The position numbers and the translations under genes were made by a program. Positions 8,539 through 17,000 of a stretch of DNA of 64,000 nucleotides are shown piece after piece. Numbering within the stretch: position 1 is the stretch's first letter; each line of letters begins with the position of its first letter. The notes beneath the pieces are model-generated. The model did not search any database. It worked only from the letters and a program-made list of their open reading frames with translations, and was not told the origin of the DNA. The stretch is from Thermoplasmata archaeon (GTDB lineage: Archaea; Thermoplasmatota; Thermoplasmata; Thermoplasmatales; Thermoplasmataceae), in contig JAJZZX010000001.1 of NCBI GenBank assembly GCA_021797355.1, positions 124,001-188,000 of the forward strand, given 5' to 3'.

Positions 8539-9583
8539 TGTTTACCAAATTTCATTAAATAGGCATACGGCCTTTTTCGTATCCTCGGACCTGCAAAGGT
8601 TTATCCAGGGGCTTGAAGGCAGGAAATTATTATTTTTTCCAAAAAACATTGAACAGACAGTAAGCAATCTTGGGCTGTCCGGCATATCACTGCATCCTCT
8701 TTCAGACGGAGAGGACCTCAAGTCTATCTCAGGGATCCAGAATATCCTGGATATAATGATGAAGGAAAACCCTGCAAGGTCAGATTACGTTCTTGCTCTT
8801 GGCGGCGGAAGCATAACTGACGCTGTTGCCTTCTCAGCTTCCGTCTATAAGAGAGGTATTCGCCTTGTGAATATTCCGACAACGTTTCTTGGAATGGTAG
8901 ACGCTGCCATAGGAGGAAAGACTGGAATTAATTTCCTTGGCAGGAAAAACATGCTTGGCACATTTTACTTCCCGGAAATTGTTATTGCCTATCTGCCATT
9001 CGTTGCAACCCTTCCAGAAGACAATTTCAGGGATGGCCTCGTTGAGATGATAAAATACGGAATCATAATGGACAGCGGCCTTCTGGATGACATATCCGAA
9101 AACTCAGCTCAGCTTGTTAGCAGGGTTCCGGAGGTTCTTTCTCGCCTTATTTCACGAAGCGTGGAAAATAAAATGAATGTGGTGAAGCAGGACCCACTCG
9201 AGGAGTCCGGATTAAGATCAAAGCTTAATTTTGGTCATACCATAGGACATGCCATAGAGTCAGCATCAGACTATGCAATTTCCCACGGAAAAGCAGTTTC
9301 AGTTGGCATGGTAATGGAGGCAATGTTCGCAGAAGAAGAGTTAGGCGTTGACCATAAAGTTCATAGGGAAATCGCAGCAGTTCTGAAAAGGTTCTCTCTC
9401 CCCACTAAACCAGAGGAACTCAATCATTCTCTGGATTCAGAGAGGATGAAGAAGGCCATGGTCCATGACAAGAAGTCGTCTGGAGTAACCATACTTATGC
9501 CTGTTGTGGAAAACATAGGCTCATCTGCAGTTAAAGCGGTGCAGATGAATATCCTGGAGGAGTTTGTTGAAAGCCAGTTCTAA
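8522..9583 (+). CDS. aroB: 3-dehydroquinate synthase
   Basis: 353 residues. Cyclises DAHP to 3-dehydroquinate with NAD and a divalent metal. The NAD-binding GGGS motif is in VLALGGGSITDAVAF, followed by IPTTFLGMVDAAIGGKTGIN and KNMLGTF. Metal ligands are visible as E in GLVEMIKYG, H in NFGHTIGHAIE and H in SHGKAVSVGM. Start TTG 8522 lies inside the end of the DAHP synthase gene. Such a DHQ synthase with an ordinary DAHP synthase means the organism uses the classical entry route, not the aspartate-semialdehyde route known in some methanogens. Confidence 0.94.
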   Translation: MSETSNVYQISLNRHTAFFVSSDLQRFIQGLEGRKLLFFPKNIEQTVSNLGLSGISLHPLSDGEDLKSISGIQNILDIMMKENPARSDYVLALGGGSITDAVAFSASVYKRGIRLVNIPTTFLGMVDAAIGGKTGINFLGRKNMLGTFYFPEIVIAYLPFVATLPEDNFRDGLVEMIKYGIIMDSGLLDDISENSAQLVSRVPEVLSRLISRSVENKMNVVKQDPLEESGLRSKLNFGHTIGHAIESASDYAISHGKAVSVGMVMEAMFAEEELGVDHKVHREIAAVLKRFSLPTKPEELNHSLDSERMKKAMVHDKKSSGVTILMPVVENIGSSAVKAVQMNILEEFVESQF

Positions 9584-10355
9584 GATTTCCAGGAAAAAAT
9601 TTGGCCTAGTTGGGCATGACATTCAATACACCCTATCACCAAGAATTCATGAAGCTATTTTCAGGAGCCTTGGGATAACAGCATCATATTCTGTGGTTGA
9701 CGTGAAACCTGAAAACTTTGCCAGCAGCATGGTAGAAATGCTCTCCGACTATGATGGTTTCAACATAACTAAGCCATACAAATCAGAAGCTGCAAAAATG
9801 GTCAGGCATTTGAACGAAGAGGCCGTGAAGTGTGGAAACATCAATACTGTATTTAATGGAACAGGATACAATACCGACTATACTGCACTGGTTTCCCTCT
9901 TCAGTTCTAGATATGCTGATTTCGGCGGGAAAAGATGCACTGTATTCGGCTCTGGATCAGCAGCAACAACATCTGCAGTGGCATTCGGCGAGATGGGTTA
10001 CCATGTGACCATAGCCTGCAGAAACTTAGAGAACGGGCACAAAATTGCAAACCACCTTCAAAAAATGGGCCTACCAGATACAGATGTTATGGGCATATCG
10101 TCCGTGGCTGCTGTGGAATCTGATGTAGCAATAAATGCCATATCCTCCGGGGAGCTTGAGTTTCCAAAGATCAAATGCAAGATCGCTGTGAACTTCAACT
10201 ACGGGAAAAGAGGAAATAATTTCTATAACAGTGTTATGTTTAGCCATGGCACGATCAGAGGAGAAGATCTACTTCTTGAACAGGCCATACAGGCACAGAA
10301 TATCTGGAATGGTATTAGGGCAAGGATAACCTGGGGAGAAATATTCAATGACTAG
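9564..10355 (+). CDS. aroE: Shikimate dehydrogenase
   Basis: 263 residues. Reduces 3-dehydroshikimate to shikimate with NADPH. The substrate motif is IQYTLSPRIHEAIF, the catalytic Lys lies in FNITKPYKSEAAK, the GYNTDYTAL segment carries the Asp partner, and a dinucleotide fold starts at VFGSGSAATTSAVAF. It starts with tandem TTG codons (9564 and 9567) directly behind a GGAGGAG ribosome-binding site at 9556-9562 that lies inside aroB; spacing favours the second TTG. Ends in an eight-base overlap with aroC. Confidence 0.92.
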   Translation: MLKASSKISRKKFGLVGHDIQYTLSPRIHEAIFRSLGITASYSVVDVKPENFASSMVEMLSDYDGFNITKPYKSEAAKMVRHLNEEAVKCGNINTVFNGTGYNTDYTALVSLFSSRYADFGGKRCTVFGSGSAATTSAVAFGEMGYHVTIACRNLENGHKIANHLQKMGLPDTDVMGISSVAAVESDVAINAISSGELEFPKIKCKIAVNFNYGKRGNNFYNSVMFSHGTIRGEDLLLEQAIQAQNIWNGIRARITWGEIFND

Positions 10356-11505
10356 CACAATGGGCAGGAACCTGGTAGTGACTACTTTTGGCGAGAGCGC
10401 AGGAAAATATGTTGGCGCGGTGATAGACGGGCTTCCTGCAGGCTTGCCAGTTTCCGAGGAGGATATCAGGTTCGAACTATCATTCAGGAAGACTGGCAGG
10501 AGGCTGGTTTCAGGGAGAAGGGAGGATGACATACCTGAAATTGTCAGCGGCGTCTACAGAGGGCGAACCACAGGGGCGCCCGTTGCTGTAATCGTAAAGA
10601 ACAAGGATTCCCAGCCCGTTCTCTATCAGGAGGTTTCGCATAAGCCCAGGCCTGGGCATGCTGACCTGGCATTCATAATGAAATATGGCAGGGAAAACTG
10701 GGATTTCGTTGGGGGAGGGAGAAGCAGCGCCAGGGAAACTCTCTCTCGCGTAATTGCCGGCACCTTTGCAAGAAAGCTTCTTCTCATGGTGAACACGGAG
10801 GTCGCAGCATATCTTAAATCGGTAGGCGAGATTTCAGATGAGGGCAGCACAGACTTCCAGGGTGCCGTGGATTCCAGGAAATTCCCAACTCGTGCATCAT
10901 CTCCCGAGATGGACAGGAAATTCTCTGAACTCATAGAAAGGCTTTTTCAGGAGGGGGAAAGCACAGGCGGTATTGTTGAAATAATGGCTAGAGGCGTGCC
11001 GCATGGCCTTGGCGATCCGGTATTCTGGAAGATTAAAGCTACGCTTGCAAGTGCCCTGATGTCACTTCCTGCGGCAACCGGCTTCGAATACGGGCTTGGC
11101 TTCGGGGCTTCCAGGATGCTGGGGAGCCAGGCATCGGATTCAATTGTTCTGGATGAAGGTAAGGGGCTAGCCTTGGAAAGAAATCTCTCTGGAGGGATTC
11201 TGGGCGGCATAACAACAGGCATGGATCTAGTTGTTAGATGCGCATTCAAGCCTACCAGCTCAATCCGCAAGCCTGCCAGGACCGTTGACCTGGACACCAT
11301 GAAGCCGGATATTATCTCCGTAACCGGCAGGCATGATCCTGTAGTAGCAGTCAGGGGAGTTTCTGTGGCGGAATCCATGGTGGCTCTGGTCCTTGCAGAT
11401 TATGCAATGCATGAAGGCCTCATCCCTCCATCAAGGATAAGGGAGGAAGATGCAGTTAGGATTGAGGAAAGATGGAAAGGGTTCATGAAGAGGTTTGCTC
11501 CATAG
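10348..11505 (+). CDS. aroC: Chorismate synthase (with His-to-Ala change in the first signature)
   Basis: 385 residues, normal length. Converts EPSP to chorismate with reduced FMN. Family signatures RPGHADLAFIMKYG, RSSARETLSRV and DLDTMKPD..VTGRHDP are well conserved. The first signature, normally FGESHG with a His that protonates flavin, reads FGESAG here (about residue 17). The rest of this loop (AVIDGLPAGLP) is normal. Sits between aroE and aroK with overlaps at both ends, so it is clearly part of the operon and presumably functional. Confidence 0.93.
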   Translation: MTSTMGRNLVVTTFGESAGKYVGAVIDGLPAGLPVSEEDIRFELSFRKTGRRLVSGRREDDIPEIVSGVYRGRTTGAPVAVIVKNKDSQPVLYQEVSHKPRPGHADLAFIMKYGRENWDFVGGGRSSARETLSRVIAGTFARKLLLMVNTEVAAYLKSVGEISDEGSTDFQGAVDSRKFPTRASSPEMDRKFSELIERLFQEGESTGGIVEIMARGVPHGLGDPVFWKIKATLASALMSLPAATGFEYGLGFGASRMLGSQASDSIVLDEGKGLALERNLSGGILGGITTGMDLVVRCAFKPTSSIRKPARTVDLDTMKPDIISVTGRHDPVVAVRGVSVAESMVALVLADYAMHEGLIPPSRIREEDAVRIEERWKGFMKRFAP

Positions 11506-12278
11506 CACACGCCGGCCTGTCTGTAATCAACGCAATTCCGGCCGGCATAGGTTCCACGGTTGCAATAAGCCTTGAGGCAAAGGCATGTGTGGCACAAGGA
11601 AGCCATGAAAAACAGGGTGCACTAATCGAAGCTGTGATGGATCACTTTTGCAACATTACAGGAATGGACTTCAATATTACAATAGAATCTCAAATACCTC
11701 AGGGAAGCGGACTCAAAAGCAGCAGTGCAGTCACAGTTGCAGCCATTGCGTCCCTGTCCAGGATAACGGGAATCAGTGTATATCCTCCTGCACTTTCATC
11801 AGAAATATCCAGGAAAACAGGCCTTTCAGTAACTGGAGCCTTTGATGATGCTGTCAGTGCTTACCACGGTGGATGCTTTCTAACAGACAACTACGGCATG
11901 AAAATACATAAAAGGCTGGATTTTCCCGATGACATTGTATTCCTGATCAGTGTCGTGGGAAAGAGGCCGGTGGAAAGATTGACCTCGCTCGCTGAATTGC
12001 GAGATGCTTATGGCGGAATCGTTGAACTAGCCTCAAATGGGGATGTGCTTCAGGCCATGAATCTGAATGGTCACATGATTGCCAGAAAACTGGGATATGA
12101 CATGGACTACATTGCAAGAATAGACAGCGCCCATCCGGTAGCAAGCGGGGTATCAGGCAATGGTCCCGCTGTATTCGCTGCGTTTCATGATGGAGACGAG
12201 GGGCCAGCATATGACATCATGTCAGATTCAGATAAGGTAATAGTTGCAAGGGCTGTGGGATATGAAAGCGACAGTTAG
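11472..12278 (+). CDS. aroK: Archaeal shikimate kinase, GHMP type
   Basis: 268 residues. Phosphorylates shikimate at C3 using a GHMP-kinase fold, unlike the P-loop bacterial enzyme. The ATP-binding motif is IPQGSGLKSSSAVTVAA (about residues 75-91); other family pieces are AFDDAVSAYHGG and HPVASGVSGNGPAVFAAF near the C-terminus. ATG 11472 lies 34 bases inside aroC. Overlap with aroA at the 3' end. Confidence 0.9.
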   Translation: MERVHEEVCSIAHAGLSVINAIPAGIGSTVAISLEAKACVAQGSHEKQGALIEAVMDHFCNITGMDFNITIESQIPQGSGLKSSSAVTVAAIASLSRITGISVYPPALSSEISRKTGLSVTGAFDDAVSAYHGGCFLTDNYGMKIHKRLDFPDDIVFLISVVGKRPVERLTSLAELRDAYGGIVELASNGDVLQAMNLNGHMIARKLGYDMDYIARIDSAHPVASGVSGNGPAVFAAFHDGDEGPAYDIMSDSDKVIVARAVGYESDS

Positions 12279-13491
12279 AAAATCCCGCATAAATGGCACT
12301 GTCAGGGCTCCCCCATCAAAAAGCTACGCCATACGCGTTGCACTTTATTCCCTATTATCAGATGTTGAGGTGACATCATTTCCCGTGGCCCAGGATGTAT
12401 CATCGGCCCTGGGTGCAATCCGTGGGCTGGGCCTGGAGGTCAAGGCAGGCAGAATAGTGCGTCCAGAGAATGGGGTGAGGCATTCAGCCAGCCTCAACTT
12501 TGCAGGTTCGGGCACCACGCTGAGGATGATGATGCCCATTCTCTCTTATATTGGGGGCGAATTCACACTTGACGGGGATGAGACCCTGCGGAGGCGACCA
12601 TTAAGTCAGATAACAGAACCTCTCCGCGCCATGGGGATGAAAATCAGCGGAGATAACCTTCCAGTTAAGATGGTGGGGCGGATTACAGAAACGGATGTAA
12701 CTGTTCCCGGGTGGGAAAGCAGCCAGCACATTTCCGGCCTCATATATGCAATCCTTCTTGCCGGAGGCGGAACCATCCACATAAAGCCGCCAGTGATTTC
12801 AAGAAGCTATATTGAAATGACATGCGGGTTGCTGAAATCACATGGGGCGAGAATAAGGATGGACGGCAATACCATTCATGTTGAAAGGTCTGAACTGAGG
12901 CCTTTCCGTGGTACAATACCGGGGGATTATCTCCTGGCATCTTTCTATGCAGCGGCGGCTATGGCAACATCAGGTTCTGTCCGGATATCCAATCTGCCTG
13001 ATCCGCCAAAAGAATTTGGCGACCACAGCATAGTCAGTATACTTAAGGATTCTGGGCTGGACAGCAAGCTGCTTGACAGTGAATGGTCATTCAGGTCCTC
13101 AGATGGAAGAGCATTGAAGGTCGATGTTTCACAATCCCCAGACATGGCAGTATCCGTAGCCGCATTTGCCCCGTTTCTCAGGGGGAAAACCATAATAAGC
13201 GGGATTGAAAATCTGAAGATCAAGGAGAGCAACAGGATTTCAACAATAACTAGCACACTCATGTCATTTGGAGCTTCTGTTGAACAATCAGGAGAAATTG
13301 CAATCTCTGGACCATTAACACAGGAACAGCCGAAAATTGATCCAGGGAATGACCACAGGATAGCAATGCTGGCAACGGTCCTGGGCCTTTCAATGGGTTC
13401 GGTTGTTATGGATGCAGAGTGTGTAGGAAAGAGCAACCCTGATTTTTACAGCGATCTGGCAGGAATTGGGGGTGACATATCATTAGGATAG
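12262..13491 (+). CDS. aroA: 3-phosphoshikimate 1-carboxyvinyltransferase (EPSP synthase)
   Basis: About 409 residues. Transfers enolpyruvyl from PEP to shikimate 3-phosphate. Motifs are PPSKSYAIRVALYSLL (substrate Lys/Ser/Arg), LNFAGSGTTLRMM, RRRPLSQITEPLRAMGM, IKESNRIS, and GNDHRIAMLATVLG. ATG 12262 (MKATVRKSRINGTV) matches the usual N-terminus better than the in-frame TTG 12244 and overlaps aroK by 17 bases. The first motif has Pro-Pro-Ser in place of the common Pro-Gly-Ser, a change at the glyphosate-sensitive loop whose effect cannot be judged by eye. Confidence 0.93.
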   Translation: MKATVRKSRINGTVRAPPSKSYAIRVALYSLLSDVEVTSFPVAQDVSSALGAIRGLGLEVKAGRIVRPENGVRHSASLNFAGSGTTLRMMMPILSYIGGEFTLDGDETLRRRPLSQITEPLRAMGMKISGDNLPVKMVGRITETDVTVPGWESSQHISGLIYAILLAGGGTIHIKPPVISRSYIEMTCGLLKSHGARIRMDGNTIHVERSELRPFRGTIPGDYLLASFYAAAAMATSGSVRISNLPDPPKEFGDHSIVSILKDSGLDSKLLDSEWSFRSSDGRALKVDVSQSPDMAVSVAAFAPFLRGKTIISGIENLKIKESNRISTITSTLMSFGASVEQSGEIAISGPLTQEQPKIDPGNDHRIAMLATVLGLSMGSVVMDAECVGKSNPDFYSDLAGIGGDISLG

Positions 13492-14159
13492 CACCATCCA
13501 AACCGATCCTCGTAGGGTCAGTACCAGTGAGATCAGCCAGCGATGCGGTAAGAATTGTAATGTCAGATCAGCCTAGCGACATACTGGAGCTTCGCCTGGA
13601 CTACTTGGAATCCCTGGACAGTTCAATACTAAGGCACCTTATGGAAAAAAGGAACAAACTGATCCTGACAGTAAGGGAGCCGTCTGAGGGGGGCAGGAAC
13701 AGATTCACTGACGCTAATAGGCTTCAATTCTTCACCACTGCCCGTGAGATGGGGTTCATGACAGATATTGAGGCAAAATTCCTTGTGAAATACGGCGCAC
13801 TGAATTCATACATCGCTTCGTTTCACAAAATGGAAGGCATCCTGAACAGGAAAGAAATTGAATATCCCATCTCAAGCCTCTCAGGGAGATACACTTATTT
13901 CAAAATCGCTGCACCTGCTACAAGGGAGAACAGGCTTGCATTGATAGAACTCGTTCAAACGTATGGAAATGTTGCTGCCATGGAGCTTGGTGGTGAACCC
14001 ATGTACAGGATAGCGTTCTCAATCCTTGGCTCAAAGCTGCTCTACTGCAGCCTTGGAGAACGGACTGCAGAAGGTCAGATGGATTGCAAGGATGCAAGGG
14101 ACATCATAACAAAGATATGGGTGAATTATGACCACTCTGGCGGGAAACCTATTCCTTAG
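13482..14159 (+). CDS. aroD: Type I 3-dehydroquinate dehydratase, probably starting at a non-standard AUU codon
   Basis: Dehydrates 3-dehydroquinate through a Schiff base. Catalytic Lys is in TYFKIAAPA, His in IASFHKMEG, and ILELRLDYLE is the early Glu-Arg substrate motif. The first standard start, GTG 13527, would remove the first barrel strand. The in-frame upstream codons encode KPILVGSVPV, which fits the usual family N-terminus. Upstream of 13476 there is a stop, and no ATG, GTG or TTG exists between it and 13527. AUU 13482 follows GGGGTGA (13469-13475) at good spacing and overlaps the aroA stop, so I place the start there; a conventional gene finder would choose 13527. Last gene of the operon. 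Confidence 0.85.
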   Translation: MRIAPSKPILVGSVPVRSASDAVRIVMSDQPSDILELRLDYLESLDSSILRHLMEKRNKLILTVREPSEGGRNRFTDANRLQFFTTAREMGFMTDIEAKFLVKYGALNSYIASFHKMEGILNRKEIEYPISSLSGRYTYFKIAAPATRENRLALIELVQTYGNVAAMELGGEPMYRIAFSILGSKLLYCSLGERTAEGQMDCKDARDIITKIWVNYDHSGGKPIP

Positions 14160-14372
14160 CCAGGAAGTTGAATTTAAATTGTCTCGGTTTAGATGAATCA
14201 GCCATATTGGGGCACAAAGTGGTCATATGGTAAAACCCTGCCTCAAAGAGCCAGTAAGGCCATATATATTGGGAACGCAAGTGTACCGCAGGACGCGCGG
14301 TGGTAAAGGCGAAAGAAAATCAAAAGCAAGAAACCTTAATGCTTTGGCAGTGGTGGCATGCAATGGTGCTCA

Positions 14373-15764
14373 TCAGCTTGGTTTACGTATTACCTCGAAC
14401 TTGCGTTCATTTCTGAGGAATGCGAACAGACCCATGACCCCACCCAGTACCTCAAGCGGCCCTATGACAAGGAAGAATAGAGGCACCATGAGCGCGGCCT
14501 TCTTCCAGAACGGTATCTTCTCCTCTGAAACGGTGCTGTTGATGTGCAGTCCGTTCCAGTAGAACCATATCCAGAAGCTGAAGGTGAAGGCCCACATAAC
14601 AGCCATTGGTGGGGTTATGAGTTCGAACCCAATGAGGTGGAGCCCCTCTAGAATAAGTATTACCAGCATTATGTTCTGCGTGGCCATGCTGCTCCAGAAT
14701 ATAACAGAATAGATCAGAAGTAGCCGGTATCTCCAGGGGAGCGGGCCGTATACCCCAAGGTTGGTCAGATCGACAAGCCATCTCCTTCTCTGCCTTAGCA
14801 TGTCCTTCACAGTCGATGGTGAAGCACCATATGTGAAAGCAGGAAGGAACGATGATTTTCCCGGATATTTCTCCGAGAAGCGCAGGCCAAAGCAGCTGTC
14901 ATCTGAAATGGGGCGGTTGCCGCTATCCCATCCGATGCTAGCCTCAACGTCTGACCTGACGAGCAGATTCTCGCCGTGAAGGCCTACAAGAGGAGTTTTC
15001 AGAAGTGCAGTGAAGAAGTAGAATCTCGTGAGATCATCAGTGGGCCTCATTGAATCAGCGAATTTCGCTATGACAGATTTTGAGAGATGGTGTGGGAAGG
15101 CAAGAACTCCCTGGGCAATGTAGTACTTGTGGCCTTTGAACTTTATGTGCTCCGCAATTGCAGCTACAGTATCCTGGCCTACTGAAGCATCATCATCAAG
15201 GTGGAACAGCCAGATATCTGAAGTGTTCTCCCCCCTTGAAATATGGTATTCTGTAGCATACTGAAGGGCACGGGACTTGTTCAGGGAATGGTTCTGGGTC
15301 TGGTAATCCCTGGGAACAACAACCAGATTGAAATTTGGATAGGAGGCGTATTTTTCTCTGATGTCGTCAAGTGCCTCTGCCCATTCCTCTGTTACCACAT
15401 CAATTCTCCACCTGTCAAGGTTGTTTGGAGCGTACTTGAGGATGGAATCAATAACCCTAGACAGTGCTGGAATCACATCGTTATTCCCGATTGTGGGTAT
15501 TTCAAAAATAACAAGATTGGAAACTCTTCCCTTGAAGTTTGATATCTTGAGGCTTCGGCTCCTGAGGGCACCTATGAAGCTCATTATTATTATGGGCATT
15601 CCGAAGGACCATGAGAGGGTTGCATAGATAGTAAAAATATTCCAAGTGTTGCTGACATGAAGGATGACGAACGAGAGAACGGAAAAGAAGACCGCCGCAA
15701 GCAGCCATAAGCTGACTCCAAGCCGCGGTCCAAGCTGCTTCACCTCCCTGTCGTTGTTGAACAT
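14373..15764 (-). CDS. Membrane-bound family 2 glycosyltransferase
   Basis: 463 residues. Two N-terminal hydrophobic helices (about 18-60), a cytoplasmic GT2 domain, and three to four C-terminal helices. The nucleotide-sugar motif is LFHLDDDASVG (DDD near residue 195), the acceptor motif is ISDDSCFGLRF, and RQRRRW follows as the processive-type (Q/R)xxRW signature. The layout resembles Egghead/beta-mannosyl or cellulose-synthase-like enzymes that use membrane acceptors. Sugar and acceptor are unknown. Stands alone, divergent from the rhodanese gene across a 188-base AT-rich promoter region. The 14160-14372 stretch between it and aroD has no convincing gene. Confidence 0.85.
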   Translation of the reverse strand: MFNNDREVKQLGPRLGVSLWLLAAVFFSVLSFVILHVSNTWNIFTIYATLSWSFGMPIIIMSFIGALRSRSLKISNFKGRVSNLVIFEIPTIGNNDVIPALSRVIDSILKYAPNNLDRWRIDVVTEEWAEALDDIREKYASYPNFNLVVVPRDYQTQNHSLNKSRALQYATEYHISRGENTSDIWLFHLDDDASVGQDTVAAIAEHIKFKGHKYYIAQGVLAFPHHLSKSVIAKFADSMRPTDDLTRFYFFTALLKTPLVGLHGENLLVRSDVEASIGWDSGNRPISDDSCFGLRFSEKYPGKSSFLPAFTYGASPSTVKDMLRQRRRWLVDLTNLGVYGPLPWRYRLLLIYSVIFWSSMATQNIMLVILILEGLHLIGFELITPPMAVMWAFTFSFWIWFYWNGLHINSTVSEEKIPFWKKAALMVPLFFLVIGPLEVLGGVMGLFAFLRNERKFEVIRKPS

Positions 15765-15952
15765 TTGTCTGCTTGCAATTCATTCTTTGCATATAAGTAT
15801 GATCACTGGCATGATTGTTTATTTAGCGAAGTTTATTAACCAGCGACACCGGGTAGAGCATCATATTGATAGAACAAGAATTTAGGTGTTATGAATAACA
15901 AAAGTGTGCACTAAGGTTATTATTCAGAAAAATATCAGCCCTGGATAGCAGG

Positions 15953-16567
15953 ATGAATTGCAGGGAAATCGTTGAAAATTCACGCAGCGGGAATATCCTT
16001 ATCATAGACACACGAAATGGGGAAAACTACATGGCAAAGCACATTCCCGGGTCTGTTAATGTTCCACTCAGCCCTTATTCATGGGCCAGATCAATAAAGA
16101 ACTGGCTTGACGGCAGATCACCTGACATAGTTATTGTGTCCGACAATGTGGACACATCTCAGAGAGCCTCGAAGGAACTGATCTCGGTGGGGCTTAAGGT
16201 GGTTCAAACCATTGACAACGGGCTTGAATCATGCGCTGCGGAGGGTGCAGAACTTGCCACTGTTGATCTCATAACACCGGAAGAGCTGAGCGAAAAGCTT
16301 GATGAATATACTGTGCTCGATGTAAGGGAGCCATTTGAATGGCAGATGGGCACCATAGCTGACAGCATGAGGATACCCATGAACGACATTCCTGACAGGC
16401 TTCACGAACTGGAAAGGGGAAAAAAATATGCTGTCATATGCGCACATGGCAACAGAAGCGAGGTCGTATCCGTCTACCTTGCAGATAATGGCTTCAAGGT
16501 TGCAAACGTCATCGGAGGAATGCAGAGGTGGGTCAGGTCTTCGTTGCCCCTGGATGATGGTTCATGA
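15953..16567 (+). CDS. Tandem rhodanese-domain protein, only second domain with catalytic Cys
   Basis: 204 residues in two rhodanese folds. Domain 1 (about 1-100) has IIDTRNGENYMAKHIPGSVNVP but its active-site loop reads VIVSDNVDTSQ with no Cys. Domain 2 (about 105-200) has VLDVREPFEWQMGTIADSMRIP and the loop VICAHGNRSE with the sulfur-carrying Cys. This is the classic inactive-plus-active pairing of sulfurtransferases. Sulfur donor and acceptor are unknown. A cupin gene follows in the same direction after 80 bases. Confidence 0.88.
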   Translation: MNCREIVENSRSGNILIIDTRNGENYMAKHIPGSVNVPLSPYSWARSIKNWLDGRSPDIVIVSDNVDTSQRASKELISVGLKVVQTIDNGLESCAAEGAELATVDLITPEELSEKLDEYTVLDVREPFEWQMGTIADSMRIPMNDIPDRLHELERGKKYAVICAHGNRSEVVSVYLADNGFKVANVIGGMQRWVRSSLPLDDGS

Positions 16568-16647
16568 TATTCCTGTTTCGCTTAACGTGGGGAAAGCTAC
16601 TTTCCCCGGATAATGTATATTAACCAAAAGGTATTGGGGAGATTGAC

Positions 16648-16995
16648 ATGGAAACACTATCCATTGAAGAGGTCAAGTGGGACGATCTATCCGATGGAAA
16701 GCTTGGAATAGCTCAAAGCGTCATCAACTCTATGGACAGCGGTACCATTAGATTTCTCAGATTCAAGCCTGGGGCAATATATCCCATGCATCACCATCCT
16801 GACCGCTTTGAGTGGGTGTATGTGGTTGAGGGAACCATGGAAACTGAGATCGAAGGCGAGAAAAGCATAATGAAAAAGGGGGAATTCAGGTCATTTCCCG
16901 TAATGGTGAAACATTCCCTGAAGGCAGGGAAAAATGGTTCCACAGTAATAATATGCTCCCTCATCTGCCGGAATCGCAAGGCATCAGAGCCATAA
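16648..16995 (+). CDS. Small cupin-domain protein
   Basis: 115 residues forming one cupin_2 barrel. Metal ligands are suggested by MHHHPDRFEWVYVVEG (H-x-H with E further on) and the second motif GEFRSFPVMVKHSLKAG. Single-domain cupins of this size act as small metal-dependent enzymes or sugar/ligand-binding sensors; nothing here shows which. Convergent with the aminotransferase gene, five bases apart. Confidence 0.8.
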   Translation: METLSIEEVKWDDLSDGKLGIAQSVINSMDSGTIRFLRFKPGAIYPMHHHPDRFEWVYVVEGTMETEIEGEKSIMKKGEFRSFPVMVKHSLKAGKNGSTVIICSLICRNRKASEP

Positions 16996-17000
16996 TTATT

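Noticed and set aside
14227-14562. Plus-strand frame of 111 codons after aroD
   Set aside because: Its second half is antisense to the GT2 gene; the first half has no protein character beyond basic residues.
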